From contig JARLJI010000050.1 in the NCBI GenBank assembly GCA_031291295.1, positions 1 to 64,000 of the forward strand: 64,000 nucleotides of DNA. The letters run 5' to 3'. The notes beneath the pieces are model-generated. The model worked only from the letters and a program-made list of their open reading frames with translations, did not search any database and was not told the origin of the DNA. Shown piece after piece: positions 54,034 through 64,000 of the stretch. The stretch is from Rhodoferax sp. (GTDB lineage Bacteria; Pseudomonadota; Gammaproteobacteria; Burkholderiales; Burkholderiaceae_C). Positions within the stretch are counted from its first letter, which is position 1; each line of letters opens with the position of its first letter. A program made the position numbers and the translations under genes.

Positions 54034-54123
54034 CAAGCCCTCGATCCAACGAGTTGACTGGCAGCCGCTTTTCGGTGGCTGCTTTTGATTCCCAAAACCA
54101 TTGTTTTAAAACAAGGAGCACTT

Positions 54124-54414
54124 ATGAAACTTCGTCCTTTGCACGACCGCGTGATCGTCAAACGCGTTGAAAGCGAAACCAAGACCGCCTCGGGCATCGT
54201 GATCCCCGACAACGCCGCCGAAAAGCCCGATCAGGGTGAAGTGCTGGCCGTGGGCCCCGGCAAGAAGAACGACAAGGGCGATCTGAGCCCCATGGCCGTC
54301 AAGGTCGGCGACCGCGTGCTGTTTGGCAAATACAGCGGCCAGACCGTCAAGGTCGATGGCGACGAACTGCTTGTCATGAAAGAAGAAGACCTGTTTGCGG
54401 TCGTCGAGAAGTAA
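54124..54414 (+). CDS. groES: Co-chaperonin GroES
   Basis: A 96-residue cap of the GroEL chamber. It starts [20 protein letters not shown], has the mobile loop TASGIVIPD and ends [16 protein letters not shown]. The ATG at 54124 follows AAGGAG. It is 49 nt before groEL in the CIRCE-regulated operon, and the only groES in the window, so GroEL2 would have to share it. Confidence 0.97.
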   Translation: MKLRPLHDRVIVKRVESETKTASGIVIPDNAAEKPDQGEVLAVGPGKKNDKGDLSPMAVKVGDRVLFGKYSGQTVKVDGDELLVMKEEDLFAVVEK

Positions 54415-54448
54415 TTTCTCGCTCTTTCACACGTTATCAATCAACTGA

Positions 54449-56116
<1,668 letters not shown>

Positions 56117-56162
56117 TCCCGCACTGACCGACTTCGCTGGCCTGTCCAGCGAAGCAGGCTCC

Positions 56163-56202
56163 AAAGCCCCCGCAGGTTGCACGACCTGCGGGGGCTTTTT
56201 TT
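56163..56202 (+). terminator. Intrinsic terminator of groES-groEL
   Basis: A 14-bp stem (AAGCCCCCGCAGGT / ACCTGCGGGGGCTT) followed by a T-run, 47 bp past groEL. It also overlaps the 3' end of the convergent histidine kinase gene. Confidence 0.92.
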
Positions 56203-57619
56203 ACGTGGGAACGCCCGCGGGGAAGCGCACCGTCACGAGCAGGCCGTGCGCCTCGTGCAGGTTGGCGGCGAGCTGGATCGTGGCGCCAAACGCGCGCGCG
56301 ATCTCCTGCACGATCGCCAGTCCCAGCCCGGTGCCTTCAGTGTCCTGCGAGACGCGGTAGAAGCGCTCGAACACGCGCTCCATTGCCTCGGCCGGAATAC
56401 CCGGCCCGTTGTCTTCCACCGTCAGCTCGACAGCCGCGCCCGCAAGGCGCACGCCCACCGTCACGCGGCCGCCTTCCTGGGTATAGCGCAGCGCGTTCTC
56501 CAGCAGGTTGCCCACCAGCGCATCGAGCAGCGCGGGTTGCGCCTGCACCGCCGCGGTCCCCGCCGCCTGCGGCGCGTCCAGCCCCAGGTCGATATGGCGG
56601 CGATCCGCCAGTGCCGCCAGCTGCTCCACGCTGCGCAGCGCCACCGGGGCGAGATAGACCCGCTCCAGCCGTGTGTGTGCGTCGCCATGCTCGGCCTGCG
56701 CCAGCAGCAGCAGCTTGTTCGTCACGTCGATTAGGCGGCGGTTGCTGGTCTGCATGGCGAGCCACAGCGCGTCCATGTCGGCGCGGCGCGTTTCCCAGTT
56801 CTGGCGGTGCTGGCGCGTGTAGCGCGCGTACTCGATCTGCGAGGCCTGCAGCGCCAGCGGCGTGCGCAGCTGGTGCGCTGCATCGGCGATAAAGCGCCGC
56901 TGCGCCTCGGAGTGCATCTTGAGCTGGCGCACGAACCGGTTGATGGTGTCGGCCACCGGGCGCAGCTCCGTGTGCAGCGCGTGCGTGTCCACGACGAAGT
57001 CCAGGTGCAGCGGGTCGCGCTGTGCGAGTTGCCGGCTCAGCCGCACGACCGGGCGCAGCTCCCAGGTCAGCGCCAGCGTCGTCAGCACAATCGCCAGCAC
57101 CAGCGCGACCAGCAGATACGCCATCGACGGCCACCACAAGGTGCGCAGCATCTGGTCGCGGCTGCCGGTGGTCTTGCCGACCGCAATCGTGATGTCCCGC
57201 GCGCCGCCCACGTCGTACATCGAGCGCTGGGTGATCACCGCGCGCACGGGGAGGCCATCAAATGTGGCGTCGTACCACTGCGCCCGGTCCACCCCTTCGA
57301 GCCGCCGTGACGGCGGCATGGGGAAACCCGGCGAGCCCGCCAGCAAGCGGCCATCGATACCCGTCACACTCAAAAAGACGCGGTCGTGGGCAGGCGAGAC
57401 AAACAGGCTCAGCGCCGCCGGCGGCACGCTGGCCCGGACGTCGTCGCCTTCCCAGATCAGCCGGTCCGACAGCACCTTGGCCGAAGCCAGCAGGTCGTGG
57501 TCCTGCACGTAGTCGGCCACCTCCGCGGCGTTTTGCCAATTGAGATAGCCGCATACCGCCACGAACACCGACAGCGGCAGCAGCAGCCACGCTGCCAGGC
57601 GCAGGCGCAGGCTAGCCAT
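56201..57619 (-). CDS. Sensor histidine kinase (TctE/QseC-like)
   Basis: A 472-residue membrane kinase. Helices lie at about residues 8-25 and 163-185 around a periplasmic sensor. The H-box is FIADAAHQLRTPL (His phosphorylated), the N-box NLLENALRY, G1 DNGPGIP and G2 GTGLGLAIV. I chose the ATG at 57619, overlapping the response-regulator gene by 8 bp. The pair sits back to back with an NMT1-type ABC importer, as tctDE does with its tricarboxylate transporter, so it probably senses that substrate. Confidence 0.9.
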   Translation of the reverse strand: MASLRLRLAAWLLLPLSVFVAVCGYLNWQNAAEVADYVQDHDLLASAKVLSDRLIWEGDDVRASVPPAALSLFVSPAHDRVFLSVTGIDGRLLAGSPGFPMPPSRRLEGVDRAQWYDATFDGLPVRAVITQRSMYDVGGARDITIAVGKTTGSRDQMLRTLWWPSMAYLLVALVLAIVLTTLALTWELRPVVRLSRQLAQRDPLHLDFVVDTHALHTELRPVADTINRFVRQLKMHSEAQRRFIADAAHQLRTPLALQASQIEYARYTRQHRQNWETRRADMDALWLAMQTSNRRLIDVTNKLLLLAQAEHGDAHTRLERVYLAPVALRSVEQLAALADRRHIDLGLDAPQAAGTAAVQAQPALLDALVGNLLENALRYTQEGGRVTVGVRLAGAAVELTVEDNGPGIPAEAMERVFERFYRVSQDTEGTGLGLAIVQEIARAFGATIQLAANLHEAHGLLVTVRFPAGVPT

Positions 57620-58286
57620 CGTCCCTTGTCCGCAGCAGGTAGCCGACGCCGCGCAGGGTGATGATGGTGGCGTGACTACTCTCAAGTTTCTTGCGCAGGC
57701 GGTGCACGTAGAGCTCCAGCGCGTCGGCACTGGGCTCGTCGTCCAGGTCGAAAAGACCGTCGATCAGCGTCTGCTTGGGCACGGTGCTGCCGGCCTTGAG
57801 CATCAGCGTCTCCAACAACGTGCGCTCGCGCGGCGGCAGCGCCAGCTCCCTCCCGGCCAGCGCGAACTGGCGCGTTCGCAGGTCGTAGTGCAGGTCGCCG
57901 CAGCTCATGTCGTTGGCCTTGCCCGGCACCTGGCGGCGCACCAGCGCCTTGATGCGCGCCACCAGTTCGCGGCTCTCGATGGGTTTGACCATGTAGTCGT
58001 CGGCGCCGATTTCCAGGCACTGCACCTTCTGGTCGAGCGATGCGGCCGCGGTCAGGATCAGCACCGGCACGTCGTCGCGCCGCTCGCGCAGCCGGCGCAG
58101 CACGCCCTTCCCCGAAAGGCGCGGAATATTCAGGTCCAGCAGCACCACGTCGTAGCGCGCCTGCTGCAGCTGGCGGTCGGCGGCATCCCCGTCCTCCATG
58201 TGGTCCACCACGAAATCCTGCTCGCGCAGCAGGCTGGCCAGCCAGTGGGCCAACTGCAGGTTGTCTTCGATGAGCAGGAGCTTCAT
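57612..58286 (-). CDS. OmpR-family response regulator (TctD-like)
   Basis: A 224-residue regulator. The receiver domain has acidic IEDN, phospho-acceptor Asp in VVLLDLNIPR, Thr/Ser in LILTAAA and Lys in YMVKPIE. The winged-helix DNA-binding domain ends VHRLRKKLE and TLRGVGYLL. It probably controls the divergent ABC operon from the 193-bp spacer (58287-58479). Confidence 0.92.
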   Translation of the reverse strand: MKLLLIEDNLQLAHWLASLLREQDFVVDHMEDGDAADRQLQQARYDVVLLDLNIPRLSGKGVLRRLRERRDDVPVLILTAAASLDQKVQCLEIGADDYMVKPIESRELVARIKALVRRQVPGKANDMSCGDLHYDLRTRQFALAGRELALPPRERTLLETLMLKAGSTVPKQTLIDGLFDLDDEPSADALELYVHRLRKKLESSHATIITLRGVGYLLRTRDDG

Positions 58287-58479
58287 AGGCAGGTGGGTCG
58301 ATTGATTCTACAAACCGGTGGCGGGCACCACAGGACCTCAGGCACTGGCCTCCTAGGGATAACCATGAGAAATTTCGTCAGCGGGCGAAAGCTGCCCGAA
58401 GGATGGCATTTCCTAGACTGTCAGGGTCCTGCGGCGCCAGCGCTCGCAGTCCTTTTAATGACTCAGGAGATTACACACC

Positions 58480-59487
58480 ATGCGTCCTTCACGCCGTACC
58501 CTGCTCGCCACCGCCCTTTGCACGGCATTGGCCGCTGCCGCTCCCCTCGCCCAGGCCGCCGACGCGCCGATCACCATCATGGTGGGCGGCATCAACAAGA
58601 TCATCTACCTGCCGGCCAAGCTGACTGAGGCGCTGGGCTACTTCAAGGACGCAGGCCTGAATGTGGAACTGCAGTCGCAACCCGCCGGCGTGGATGCCGA
58701 AAACCAGCTGATCGCCGGCGCGGTGCAGGGCGTGGTGGGCTTTTACGACCACACCATCGACCTGCAAAGCAAAGGCAAGGAAGTCCAGGCGATCGCGGTG
58801 TTCTGCAAGGTGCCCGGTGAAGTGGAAATGGTCTCGACCAAGTCGGCCCCCACCTTCAAGTCGATGGCCGACGCCAAGGGCAAGACGCTGGGCGTGACCG
58901 GGCTGGGCTCGTCCACCGATTTCCTGACCCGCTACCTGGCGGACCGCCAGGGCGTCGCCTCGAAGGACTATTCGCTCTTGCCGGTGGGCGCGGGCAACTC
59001 CTTCATCGCCGCCATCAAGCAGGACCGCATCCAGGCCGGAATGACGACCGAGCCCACCGTGTCGCAGATGCTCAAGACCGGCGACGCCCAGGTGCTGGTG
59101 GACCTGCGCACCGAAGAGGGCACGAAGGCGGCGCTGGGTGGCCTGTACCCGGCGGCCAGCCTGTACGTGCAAAACACCTGGGCCGAAGCGCACAAGGAGC
59201 AGGCCTCCAAGCTGGCGCAGGCCTTCGCGCGCACCATGGCCTACATCCACACCCATTCGGCCGAGCAGATTGCCGAACTGGTACCGCGCGACTACTACGG
59301 CAGCGACAAGGCCCTGTACGTGCAGGCGCTGAAAGCCTCGCTGCCGATGTTCACCACCGACGCGCGGATGCCAGCCGGCGGCCCGGAAACGGTGCTCAAG
59401 GTGCTCGCAACCTACAAGCCGCTGGTCAAGAGCAAGAACATCGACCTGTCCAAGACCTACAGCAACGCCTACCTGGCCGCCAAGTGA
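58480..59487 (+). CDS. ABC transporter substrate-binding protein (NMT1/THI5-like)
   Basis: A 335-residue periplasmic protein. The signal MRPSRRTLLATALCTALAAA is cleaved near AQA-AD. The SsuA/TauA/NMT1 pattern KIIYLPAKLTEALGYFKDAG, QPAGVDAENQLIAGAVQGVV and KSMADAKGKTLGVTGLGSST is visible. The family binds sulfonates, nitrate, thiamine precursors or aromatic acids; the substrate here is not decided by sequence. Confidence 0.88.
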   Translation: MRPSRRTLLATALCTALAAAAPLAQAADAPITIMVGGINKIIYLPAKLTEALGYFKDAGLNVELQSQPAGVDAENQLIAGAVQGVVGFYDHTIDLQSKGKEVQAIAVFCKVPGEVEMVSTKSAPTFKSMADAKGKTLGVTGLGSSTDFLTRYLADRQGVASKDYSLLPVGAGNSFIAAIKQDRIQAGMTTEPTVSQMLKTGDAQVLVDLRTEEGTKAALGGLYPAASLYVQNTWAEAHKEQASKLAQAFARTMAYIHTHSAEQIAELVPRDYYGSDKALYVQALKASLPMFTTDARMPAGGPETVLKVLATYKPLVKSKNIDLSKTYSNAYLAAK

Positions 59488-59489
59488 CC

Positions 59490-60296
59490 ATGAAAAACGA
59501 CCTGCCGGCCAGCGCCGGAAACACCCCGGCGATCGACTTCCGCGATGTCTCGCTGCGCTTCATCTCCGCGGACGGCAACGCCACCGTGGCGTTGCGCAAC
59601 TTCACCATGTCGGTCGCGCGCGGCGAATTTGTCGCCATCGTCGGTCCGACGGGCTGCGGCAAATCGACCACGCTGAACATGATCACCGGCCTGTTGCGCC
59701 CCACCGTGGGCGAGGTGGCCGTCATGGGCCAGCCGGTGCAGGGCATTGACCCGCGCATCGGCTTCGTGTTCCAGGCCGACGCGGTATTCCCGTGGCGCAG
59801 CGTGGCAGACAACGTCGCGGCCGGCCCGCTGTTTCGCGGCATGCCGAAGAAGCAGGCCCACGCGCTGGCCGCGGAGTGGATCGCCCGCGTGGGACTGGAC
59901 ACGTTCGGCAACCATTACCCGCATCAGCTCTCGGGCGGCATGCGCAAGCGCGTGGCGCTGGCGCAGACCTTCATCAACAGCCCCGAGATTTTGCTGATGG
60001 ACGAGCCTTTCTCGGCGCTCGACATGCAGACCCGCACGCTGATGCAGGACGAGCTGCTGCAGCTGTGGTCGGGCACGGGCGGCTCAGTGGTGTTCGTCAC
60101 GCACGACCTGGAGGAAGCCATCGCGCTGGCCGACCGCGTGTTCGTGCTGTCGGCGCGCCCGGCCACGCTCAAGCGCGTGTACGAGATCGACCTGCCGCGC
60201 CCGCGCGTCATGTCCGAGGTGCGCTACGACCCGCACTTCATCGAGCTATCCAAGCACATCTGGAACGATTTGCGCGAAGAAGTCGTGATTCATTGA
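59490..60296 (+). CDS. ABC transporter ATP-binding protein (SsuB/TauB-like)
   Basis: A 268-residue ATPase. Walker A is GPTGCGKST, Q-loop FVFQADAVFPW, signature LSGGMRKRVALAQ, Walker B ILLMDEPFSALD, H-loop FVTHDLEEA. I chose the ATG at 59490; a GTG at 59484 overlaps the preceding stop and is also possible. Confidence 0.92.
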   Translation: MKNDLPASAGNTPAIDFRDVSLRFISADGNATVALRNFTMSVARGEFVAIVGPTGCGKSTTLNMITGLLRPTVGEVAVMGQPVQGIDPRIGFVFQADAVFPWRSVADNVAAGPLFRGMPKKQAHALAAEWIARVGLDTFGNHYPHQLSGGMRKRVALAQTFINSPEILLMDEPFSALDMQTRTLMQDELLQLWSGTGGSVVFVTHDLEEAIALADRVFVLSARPATLKRVYEIDLPRPRVMSEVRYDPHFIELSKHIWNDLREEVVIH

Positions 60297-60333
60297 TACA
60301 CCCCCGTTGCTTGCTCACCAAGAGAGACTTCCC

Positions 60334-61218
60334 ATGAATGCCATTGCCACATCTGCCATGAGCCCGGGCCACCAGGCCCTGCCTGCCTCCCTCAGCGACG
60401 AGGCGCTGGCGCGCGAATCCGTCGTCGCGCAAGCGGCCATCCGCCGGCACCGCTTCGTGATCATCGGCCTGCGCATTGCGGTGCTGGTGCTGGTGCTGGG
60501 CGGCTGGGAGCTGGCCGCCAGCCGCAAGTGGATCGACCCATTTTTCTACTCCCAGCCCTCGCTGATCTGGGCGCAAATCGTCGAATGGATTCGCGACGGC
60601 ACCTCGCAGGGGCCGCTGTGGGTGCAGGTGGCCGTGACGCTGGAGGAAACCGTGATCGGCTTCCTGATCGGCGGCATCGGCGGCATCATCTGCGGCATCC
60701 TGCTGGGCCGCAACAAACTGCTGTCGGACGTGTTCAGCCTGTACATCCAGATCGCCAACTCGATCCCGCGCGTGGTGCTCGGCTCGGTGTTCGTCATCGC
60801 ACTCGGGCTGGGCATGGCCTCCAAAGTGGCGCTGGCCGTGGTGATGGTGTTCTTCGTCGTGTTCGGCAACGCCTTCCAGGGCGTGCGCGAGGCCGACAAG
60901 TACCTGATCGCCAACGCGCGCATCCTCGGCGCGTCCAAGCGCCAGCTCACCACGGCGGTGGTCATTCCGTCGGCCATGTCGTGGATTCTGGCGAGCCTGC
61001 ATGTGAGCTTCGGCTTTGCCCTGGTCGGCGCCGTGGTGGGTGAATTCCTCGGCGCCAAGGAAGGCATGGGCCTGCTGATCTCCACCGCGCAGGGCGCCTT
61101 CAACGCCAGCGGCGTGTTCGCCGCGATGATCGTGCTCGCGGTGGTCGCGCTGGTGGCCGACTTCCTGCTGACGCGTCTGGAAAAGCGCCTGCTCAAATGG
61201 CGGCCCGCGGCGTTCTGA
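60334..61218 (+). CDS. ABC transporter permease (SsuC/TauC-like)
   Basis: A 294-residue permease with about six helices and the EAA loop (GVREADKYLIANARILGASK). I chose the ATG at 60334; a frame starting nine codons earlier has no homology. It completes the three-gene importer and is followed by a terminator. Confidence 0.92.
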   Translation: MNAIATSAMSPGHQALPASLSDEALARESVVAQAAIRRHRFVIIGLRIAVLVLVLGGWELAASRKWIDPFFYSQPSLIWAQIVEWIRDGTSQGPLWVQVAVTLEETVIGFLIGGIGGIICGILLGRNKLLSDVFSLYIQIANSIPRVVLGSVFVIALGLGMASKVALAVVMVFFVVFGNAFQGVREADKYLIANARILGASKRQLTTAVVIPSAMSWILASLHVSFGFALVGAVVGEFLGAKEGMGLLISTAQGAFNASGVFAAMIVLAVVALVADFLLTRLEKRLLKWRPAAF

Positions 61219-61243
61219 CGTTCAAGACAGACACCCAAAACAA

Positions 61244-61275
61244 AACCCCACGGTCTTGCGACCTGCGGGGTTTTT
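61244..61275 (+). terminator. Terminator after the ABC importer operon
   Basis: AACCCC...GGGGTT stem with an inner GGT/ACC pairing and a TTTTT end. A dispersed-repeat copy begins 8 bp further on. Confidence 0.75.
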
Positions 61276-61282
61276 CTTGCGT

Positions 61283-61331
61283 GCTACTTGTTTTATAGCT
61301 AACTGCGCCCGAACCGTATGGGCTTGCAGCC
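61283..61331. repeat. Dispersed comamonad repeat between the ABC operon and pgi
   Basis: GCTACTTGTTTTATAGCTAA, then CTGCGCCCG and GGGCTTGCAGCC. It fills most of the gap to the pgi stop codon. Confidence 0.55.
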
Positions 61332-62923
61332 TATTTGTCTCTTAGTTTTTGCAGCAGCCCGGCGGTGGAACCGTCGAGGCCGGCGACATCACCGCTGTGC
61401 AGCCGCGGCTCGATGTCCCGGGCCAGTACCTTGCCAAGCTCGACACCCCACTGGTCGAAGCTGTTGATGCCCCAGACCGAGCCGCTGACAAACACGCGGT
61501 GCTCCTGCAGCGCGAGCAGCGCGCCCAGACTCGCCGGGGTCAGCTCCTCTAACAGCAGGAAGGTGCTGGGCCGGTTGCCAGGAAAGTGGCGATGCCCGCC
61601 CGCGTCCACCTGGCCGACCATCAGCGCCTGCGCCTGCGCCAGGGCATTGGCCAGCAGCCGGTCGTGATGCCCCGGCAGGTCATGCGTCGATTTCCTGACC
61701 GCAACAAATTCGACCGGCACCACGTCCGTGCCCTGGTGCAGCATCTGGAAATACGCATGCTGGCCATTGGTGCCGGGCTCGCCCCAGAGCACCGGCGCGG
61801 TGCCGAACGGCAGCGCCTGGCCCTGCAGGTCAACGCGTTTGCCGTTGCTCTCCATCTCGAGCTGCTGCAGGTAGGCCGGCAAGCGTTTGAGCGCGCTGTG
61901 GTACGGCGCAATGCTGCGGCTGGAGAAGCCCAGGAAGTTGCGGTACCAGACGTCGAGCAGGCCCAGGCGCACGGGCAGGTTCTGCGTCAGAGGCGCCGTA
62001 CGGAAATGCTCGTCCATCGCATGCGCGCCCGCGAGGAAGTCGCGGAACCCCGCCTCGCCGATGGCAATGGCAATCGGCAGCCCGATGGCCGACCACAGGG
62101 AATAGCGGCCACCGACCCAGTCCCAGAAACCGAAGGTGGTGGTGATGCCAAATGCGTTCGCCGTCGCCACGTTGGTGGTGAGCGCCGCAAAGTGGCGTGC
62201 AATGTCGCTGCCGCCCTGCGCCTCGAACCAGCGCCGCACCGACTGCGCGTTGCTCATGGTCTCCGCCGTGGTGAAGGTCTTGGAGGCGATCAGGAACAGC
62301 GTGTTCTGTGGCTTGAGGTGCTTGAGCACCGCGGCCAGCTCGTGGCCGTCCACGTTGGAGACAAAGTGAAAGCGCTTGCCCGGCAGCGTGAATTCATCGA
62401 GCGCCAGCACCGCCATCTGCGGCCCGAGGTCGGAGCCGCCAATGCCGATGTTGACCACGTCGGTGATGGCGGCATCCAACCGCACGGCCTGTGCATAGGC
62501 CAGCATCGCGTCCAAGGTGGCGTGCACCTGTGCGAGTTCGTGCGTCAACCCGTTTGCTTCACTATTGATAGCTGACTGTCCATAACTAGTATGGTCTACT
62601 GCCGGTTTTCTCAACAAATAATGCAGCACGGCGCGCTGCTCGGTGCTGTTGATCTTTTCGCCCGCGAACATCGCATCGCGGTGCGCCTCGACGCCGCATT
62701 GGCGCGCCAACTCGAACAGCAGCGCCTGCGTGGCGGCGTCGATCAGGTTCTTCGACAGATCGGCAAAGACGTGCGGCGCGCTCTGGCTGAACGCTGCAAA
62801 GCGCTGAGGGTCGGCCGCGAAGGCGTCGCGCAGATCGAAACTGTGCCCACTGGATTGATACGCCTCCTGCAACGCCCGCCAGGCGGCGGTCCGGTCCCCG
62901 CGTGCACGCGTTGGCACCGCCAT
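61331..62923 (-). CDS. pgi: Glucose-6-phosphate isomerase
   Basis: Interconverts glucose-6-phosphate and fructose-6-phosphate. It is 530 residues from ATG 62923. Signature segments VNIGIGGSDLGPQM, DWVGGRYSLWSAIGLP and SFDQWGVELGK are present. Between the AVLHYLLRK segment and VHATLDAM there is a stretch (VDHTSYGQSAINSEANG) encoded by a dispersed-repeat copy (62558-62594), making this region about ten residues longer than in E. coli Pgi. A much longer frame reading back through tal is an artefact. It lies 2 nt downstream of tal. Confidence 0.95.
   Translation of the reverse strand: MAVPTRARGDRTAAWRALQEAYQSSGHSFDLRDAFAADPQRFAAFSQSAPHVFADLSKNLIDAATQALLFELARQCGVEAHRDAMFAGEKINSTEQRAVLHYLLRKPAVDHTSYGQSAINSEANGLTHELAQVHATLDAMLAYAQAVRLDAAITDVVNIGIGGSDLGPQMAVLALDEFTLPGKRFHFVSNVDGHELAAVLKHLKPQNTLFLIASKTFTTAETMSNAQSVRRWFEAQGGSDIARHFAALTTNVATANAFGITTTFGFWDWVGGRYSLWSAIGLPIAIAIGEAGFRDFLAGAHAMDEHFRTAPLTQNLPVRLGLLDVWYRNFLGFSSRSIAPYHSALKRLPAYLQQLEMESNGKRVDLQGQALPFGTAPVLWGEPGTNGQHAYFQMLHQGTDVVPVEFVAVRKSTHDLPGHHDRLLANALAQAQALMVGQVDAGGHRHFPGNRPSTFLLLEELTPASLGALLALQEHRVFVSGSVWGINSFDQWGVELGKVLARDIEPRLHSGDVAGLDGSTAGLLQKLRDK
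62558..62594. repeat. Dispersed comamonad repeat, intragenic copy in pgi
   Basis: CTTCACTATTGATAGCTGAC, then TGTCCATAACTAGTATGG. The core TTGATAGCTGACTG is identical to the gltB copy. It is translated in frame in pgi. Confidence 0.6.
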
Positions 62924-62925
62924 GC

Positions 62926-63873
62926 TCAGGCCGCCAGGATGAGTTGTTCGAGCTTGCCCGCATCGGCCGCGAACGCGCGGATGCCTTCGGCCAGCTTGTC
63001 GGTGGCCATGGCATCTTCGTTGAGCGCGTAGCGAAAGCCGGCTTCGTCGAAATTCACGGCCGGCAAGTCCAGCGCCTTCGCCGCCTGCGGGTCCAGCGCG
63101 CGCTCCAGGGCGGCGTTGCTCGCGGTCAGCTGCGCCAGCAGTTCGGGGCTGATGGTCAGCAGATCGCAGCCGGCCAGCGCCACGATCTGGCCCACGTTGC
63201 GAAAGCTCGCGCCCATGATCTCTGTCGCGATGCCGAAGTGTTTGTAATGGTTGTAGATCTGCCGCACCGACTTGACGCCGGGGTCGTTGGCGCCCGCGTT
63301 GGCGGCCTCGTCCCAAGCCGCCCCGGCAGTCTTCTTGTACCAGTCGTAAATGCGGCCGACGAACGGCGAGATCAACTGCACCTTGGCCTGGCCGCACGCC
63401 ACCGCCTGGCAAAACGAGAACAGCAGCGTCAGGTTGGTGTGAATGCCGCGCCGCTCCAGTTGCGCCGCGGCCTGAATGCCTTCCCAGGTGGCGGCCACCT
63501 TGATCAGCACGCGGTCGATGTGAATGCCCTCGGCCTGGTACAGCTCGATGATGCGTTCGCCCCGCGCGACGCTGGCGTTCGTGTCGAAGCTCAGCCGGGC
63601 ATCGACCTCGGTGGACACGCGCCCGGGAATGATGGCCAGGATCTCGGCACCGAAGCGCACCAACAGCCGGTCCACGATCTCGTCCAGCGCGCGGCCGCGG
63701 AATTGGGCCACCGTGTCGGTCAGCAGCGACCGGTACTCGGCCTTCTGCACCGCCTTCAGAATCAGCGACGGATTGGTGGTCGCATCGCGCGGCTTGAAGG
63801 CGTCGAGTTGCTTGAAATCACCGGAGTCGGCAACCACGGTGGTGAACTGTTTGAGGACATCGAGTTGGGTCAT
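62926..63873 (-). CDS. tal: Transaldolase
   Basis: A 315-residue pentose-phosphate enzyme. The DATTNPSLI start motif, Schiff-base Lys in [14 protein letters not shown], and [15 protein letters not shown] are visible. It is divergent from zwf and upstream of pgi, grouping glucose-6-phosphate enzymes. Confidence 0.96.
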   Translation of the reverse strand: MTQLDVLKQFTTVVADSGDFKQLDAFKPRDATTNPSLILKAVQKAEYRSLLTDTVAQFRGRALDEIVDRLLVRFGAEILAIIPGRVSTEVDARLSFDTNASVARGERIIELYQAEGIHIDRVLIKVAATWEGIQAAAQLERRGIHTNLTLLFSFCQAVACGQAKVQLISPFVGRIYDWYKKTAGAAWDEAANAGANDPGVKSVRQIYNHYKHFGIATEIMGASFRNVGQIVALAGCDLLTISPELLAQLTASNAALERALDPQAAKALDLPAVNFDEAGFRYALNEDAMATDKLAEGIRAFAADAGKLEQLILAA

Positions 63874-63895
63874 GCTTGAATTATCTTTGAAATAA

Positions 63896-63926
63896 AGTTA
63901 CATTACAAATCCGTTTTTATGTAACT
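63896..63926. promoter_or_regulatory. Palindromic operator candidate between tal and zwf
   Basis: AGTTACAT and ATGTAACT form a perfect 8-bp inverted repeat with a 15-bp spacer, and the left arm is extended by TACA. HexR is known to control zwf in other proteobacteria through TGTAAT-N-ATTACA-like sites, so HexR-type control is plausible but unproved. Confidence 0.45.
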
Positions 63927-63935
63927 CGTAAAAAA

Positions 63936-64000
63936 ATGTCCTTCGATCTTGTCCTGTTTGGCGGCACCGGCGACCTGGCCTGGCGCAAGCTGATGCCCGC
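63936..64000 (+). CDS. zwf: Glucose-6-phosphate 1-dehydrogenase (5' end only)
   Basis: Starts MSFDLVLFGGTGDLAWRKLM, the NADP-binding N-terminus of G6PDH (GGTGDLA), and runs off the window. It is divergent from tal-pgi. The visible 21 codons are intact. Confidence 0.88.
   Translation, partial: MSFDLVLFGGTGDLAWRKLMP

Noticed and set aside
61331..63412. 693-codon version of pgi
   Set aside because: The first 163 codons are read out of frame through tal. Pgi homology starts at the ATG at 62923.

Overview
The window is a high-GC, gene-dense chromosomal segment of a betaproteobacterium, most likely family Comamonadaceae (Polaromonas/Rhodoferax/Acidovorax-like). The evidence is the gene orders mlaFED-mlaA-mlaCB-ABC-bolA-murA-hisGD, pilMNOPQ-aroKB-dgt-gltBD and engB-cytochrome c4-resB-ccsA, a monomeric isocitrate dehydrogenase at the left edge, and a dispersed short repeat built on GCTACT...ATAGC that I associate with comamonad genomes. 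No rRNA, tRNA or CRISPR array was seen.

Layout. 1-11.1 kb: 3' part of icd, then on the minus strand histidine genes (hisD, hisG), murA, a BolA-like gene, a YadGH-type ABC exporter and the Mla lipid-transport set. 11.1-17.5 kb: glutamate synthase gltBD. 17.5-18.4 kb: a small tyrosine-transposase (Y1/RayT-like) element bounded by a 23-bp inverted repeat, abutting a methyltransferase gene. 18.4-24 kb: methyltransferase, DUF1415, MFS transporter, dgt, aroB, aroK. 24-31.2 kb: type IV pilus operon pilMNOPQ with a large Ig-like lipoprotein gene between pilQ and aroK. 31.4-35.7 kb: PBP1A (mrcA), cyaY, lptM, lysA. 35.8-41.7 kb: msrPQ, cytochrome c maturation genes ccsA/resB and a di-haem cytochrome c4. 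41.8-46.7 kb: engB (interrupted by an amber codon), an alpha/beta hydrolase, two lipid A-type acyltransferases, metK.

46.9-53.9 kb is the least ordinary part: a cassette of c-type cytochrome, a second FtsH-like protease, PolX, a decayed pcm fused to the vestige of a CBS gene, an intact CBS-domain gene preceded by an FNR-type box, and a divergent GroEL in which the catalytic Asp52 is Ser. It sits next to the normal groES-groEL operon, which has a perfect CIRCE operator. I read the cassette as an accessory stress/proteostasis module, partly degraded.

56.2-64 kb: a two-component system divergent from an NMT1-type ABC importer, then pgi and tal divergent from zwf, with a palindromic operator candidate between tal and zwf.

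Recurring theme: copies of the dispersed repeat lie between genes and also inside coding sequence (pgi, DUF1415 gene, 3' ends of gltB and msrQ, 5' ends of hisD and mlaA), where they add or replace residues.
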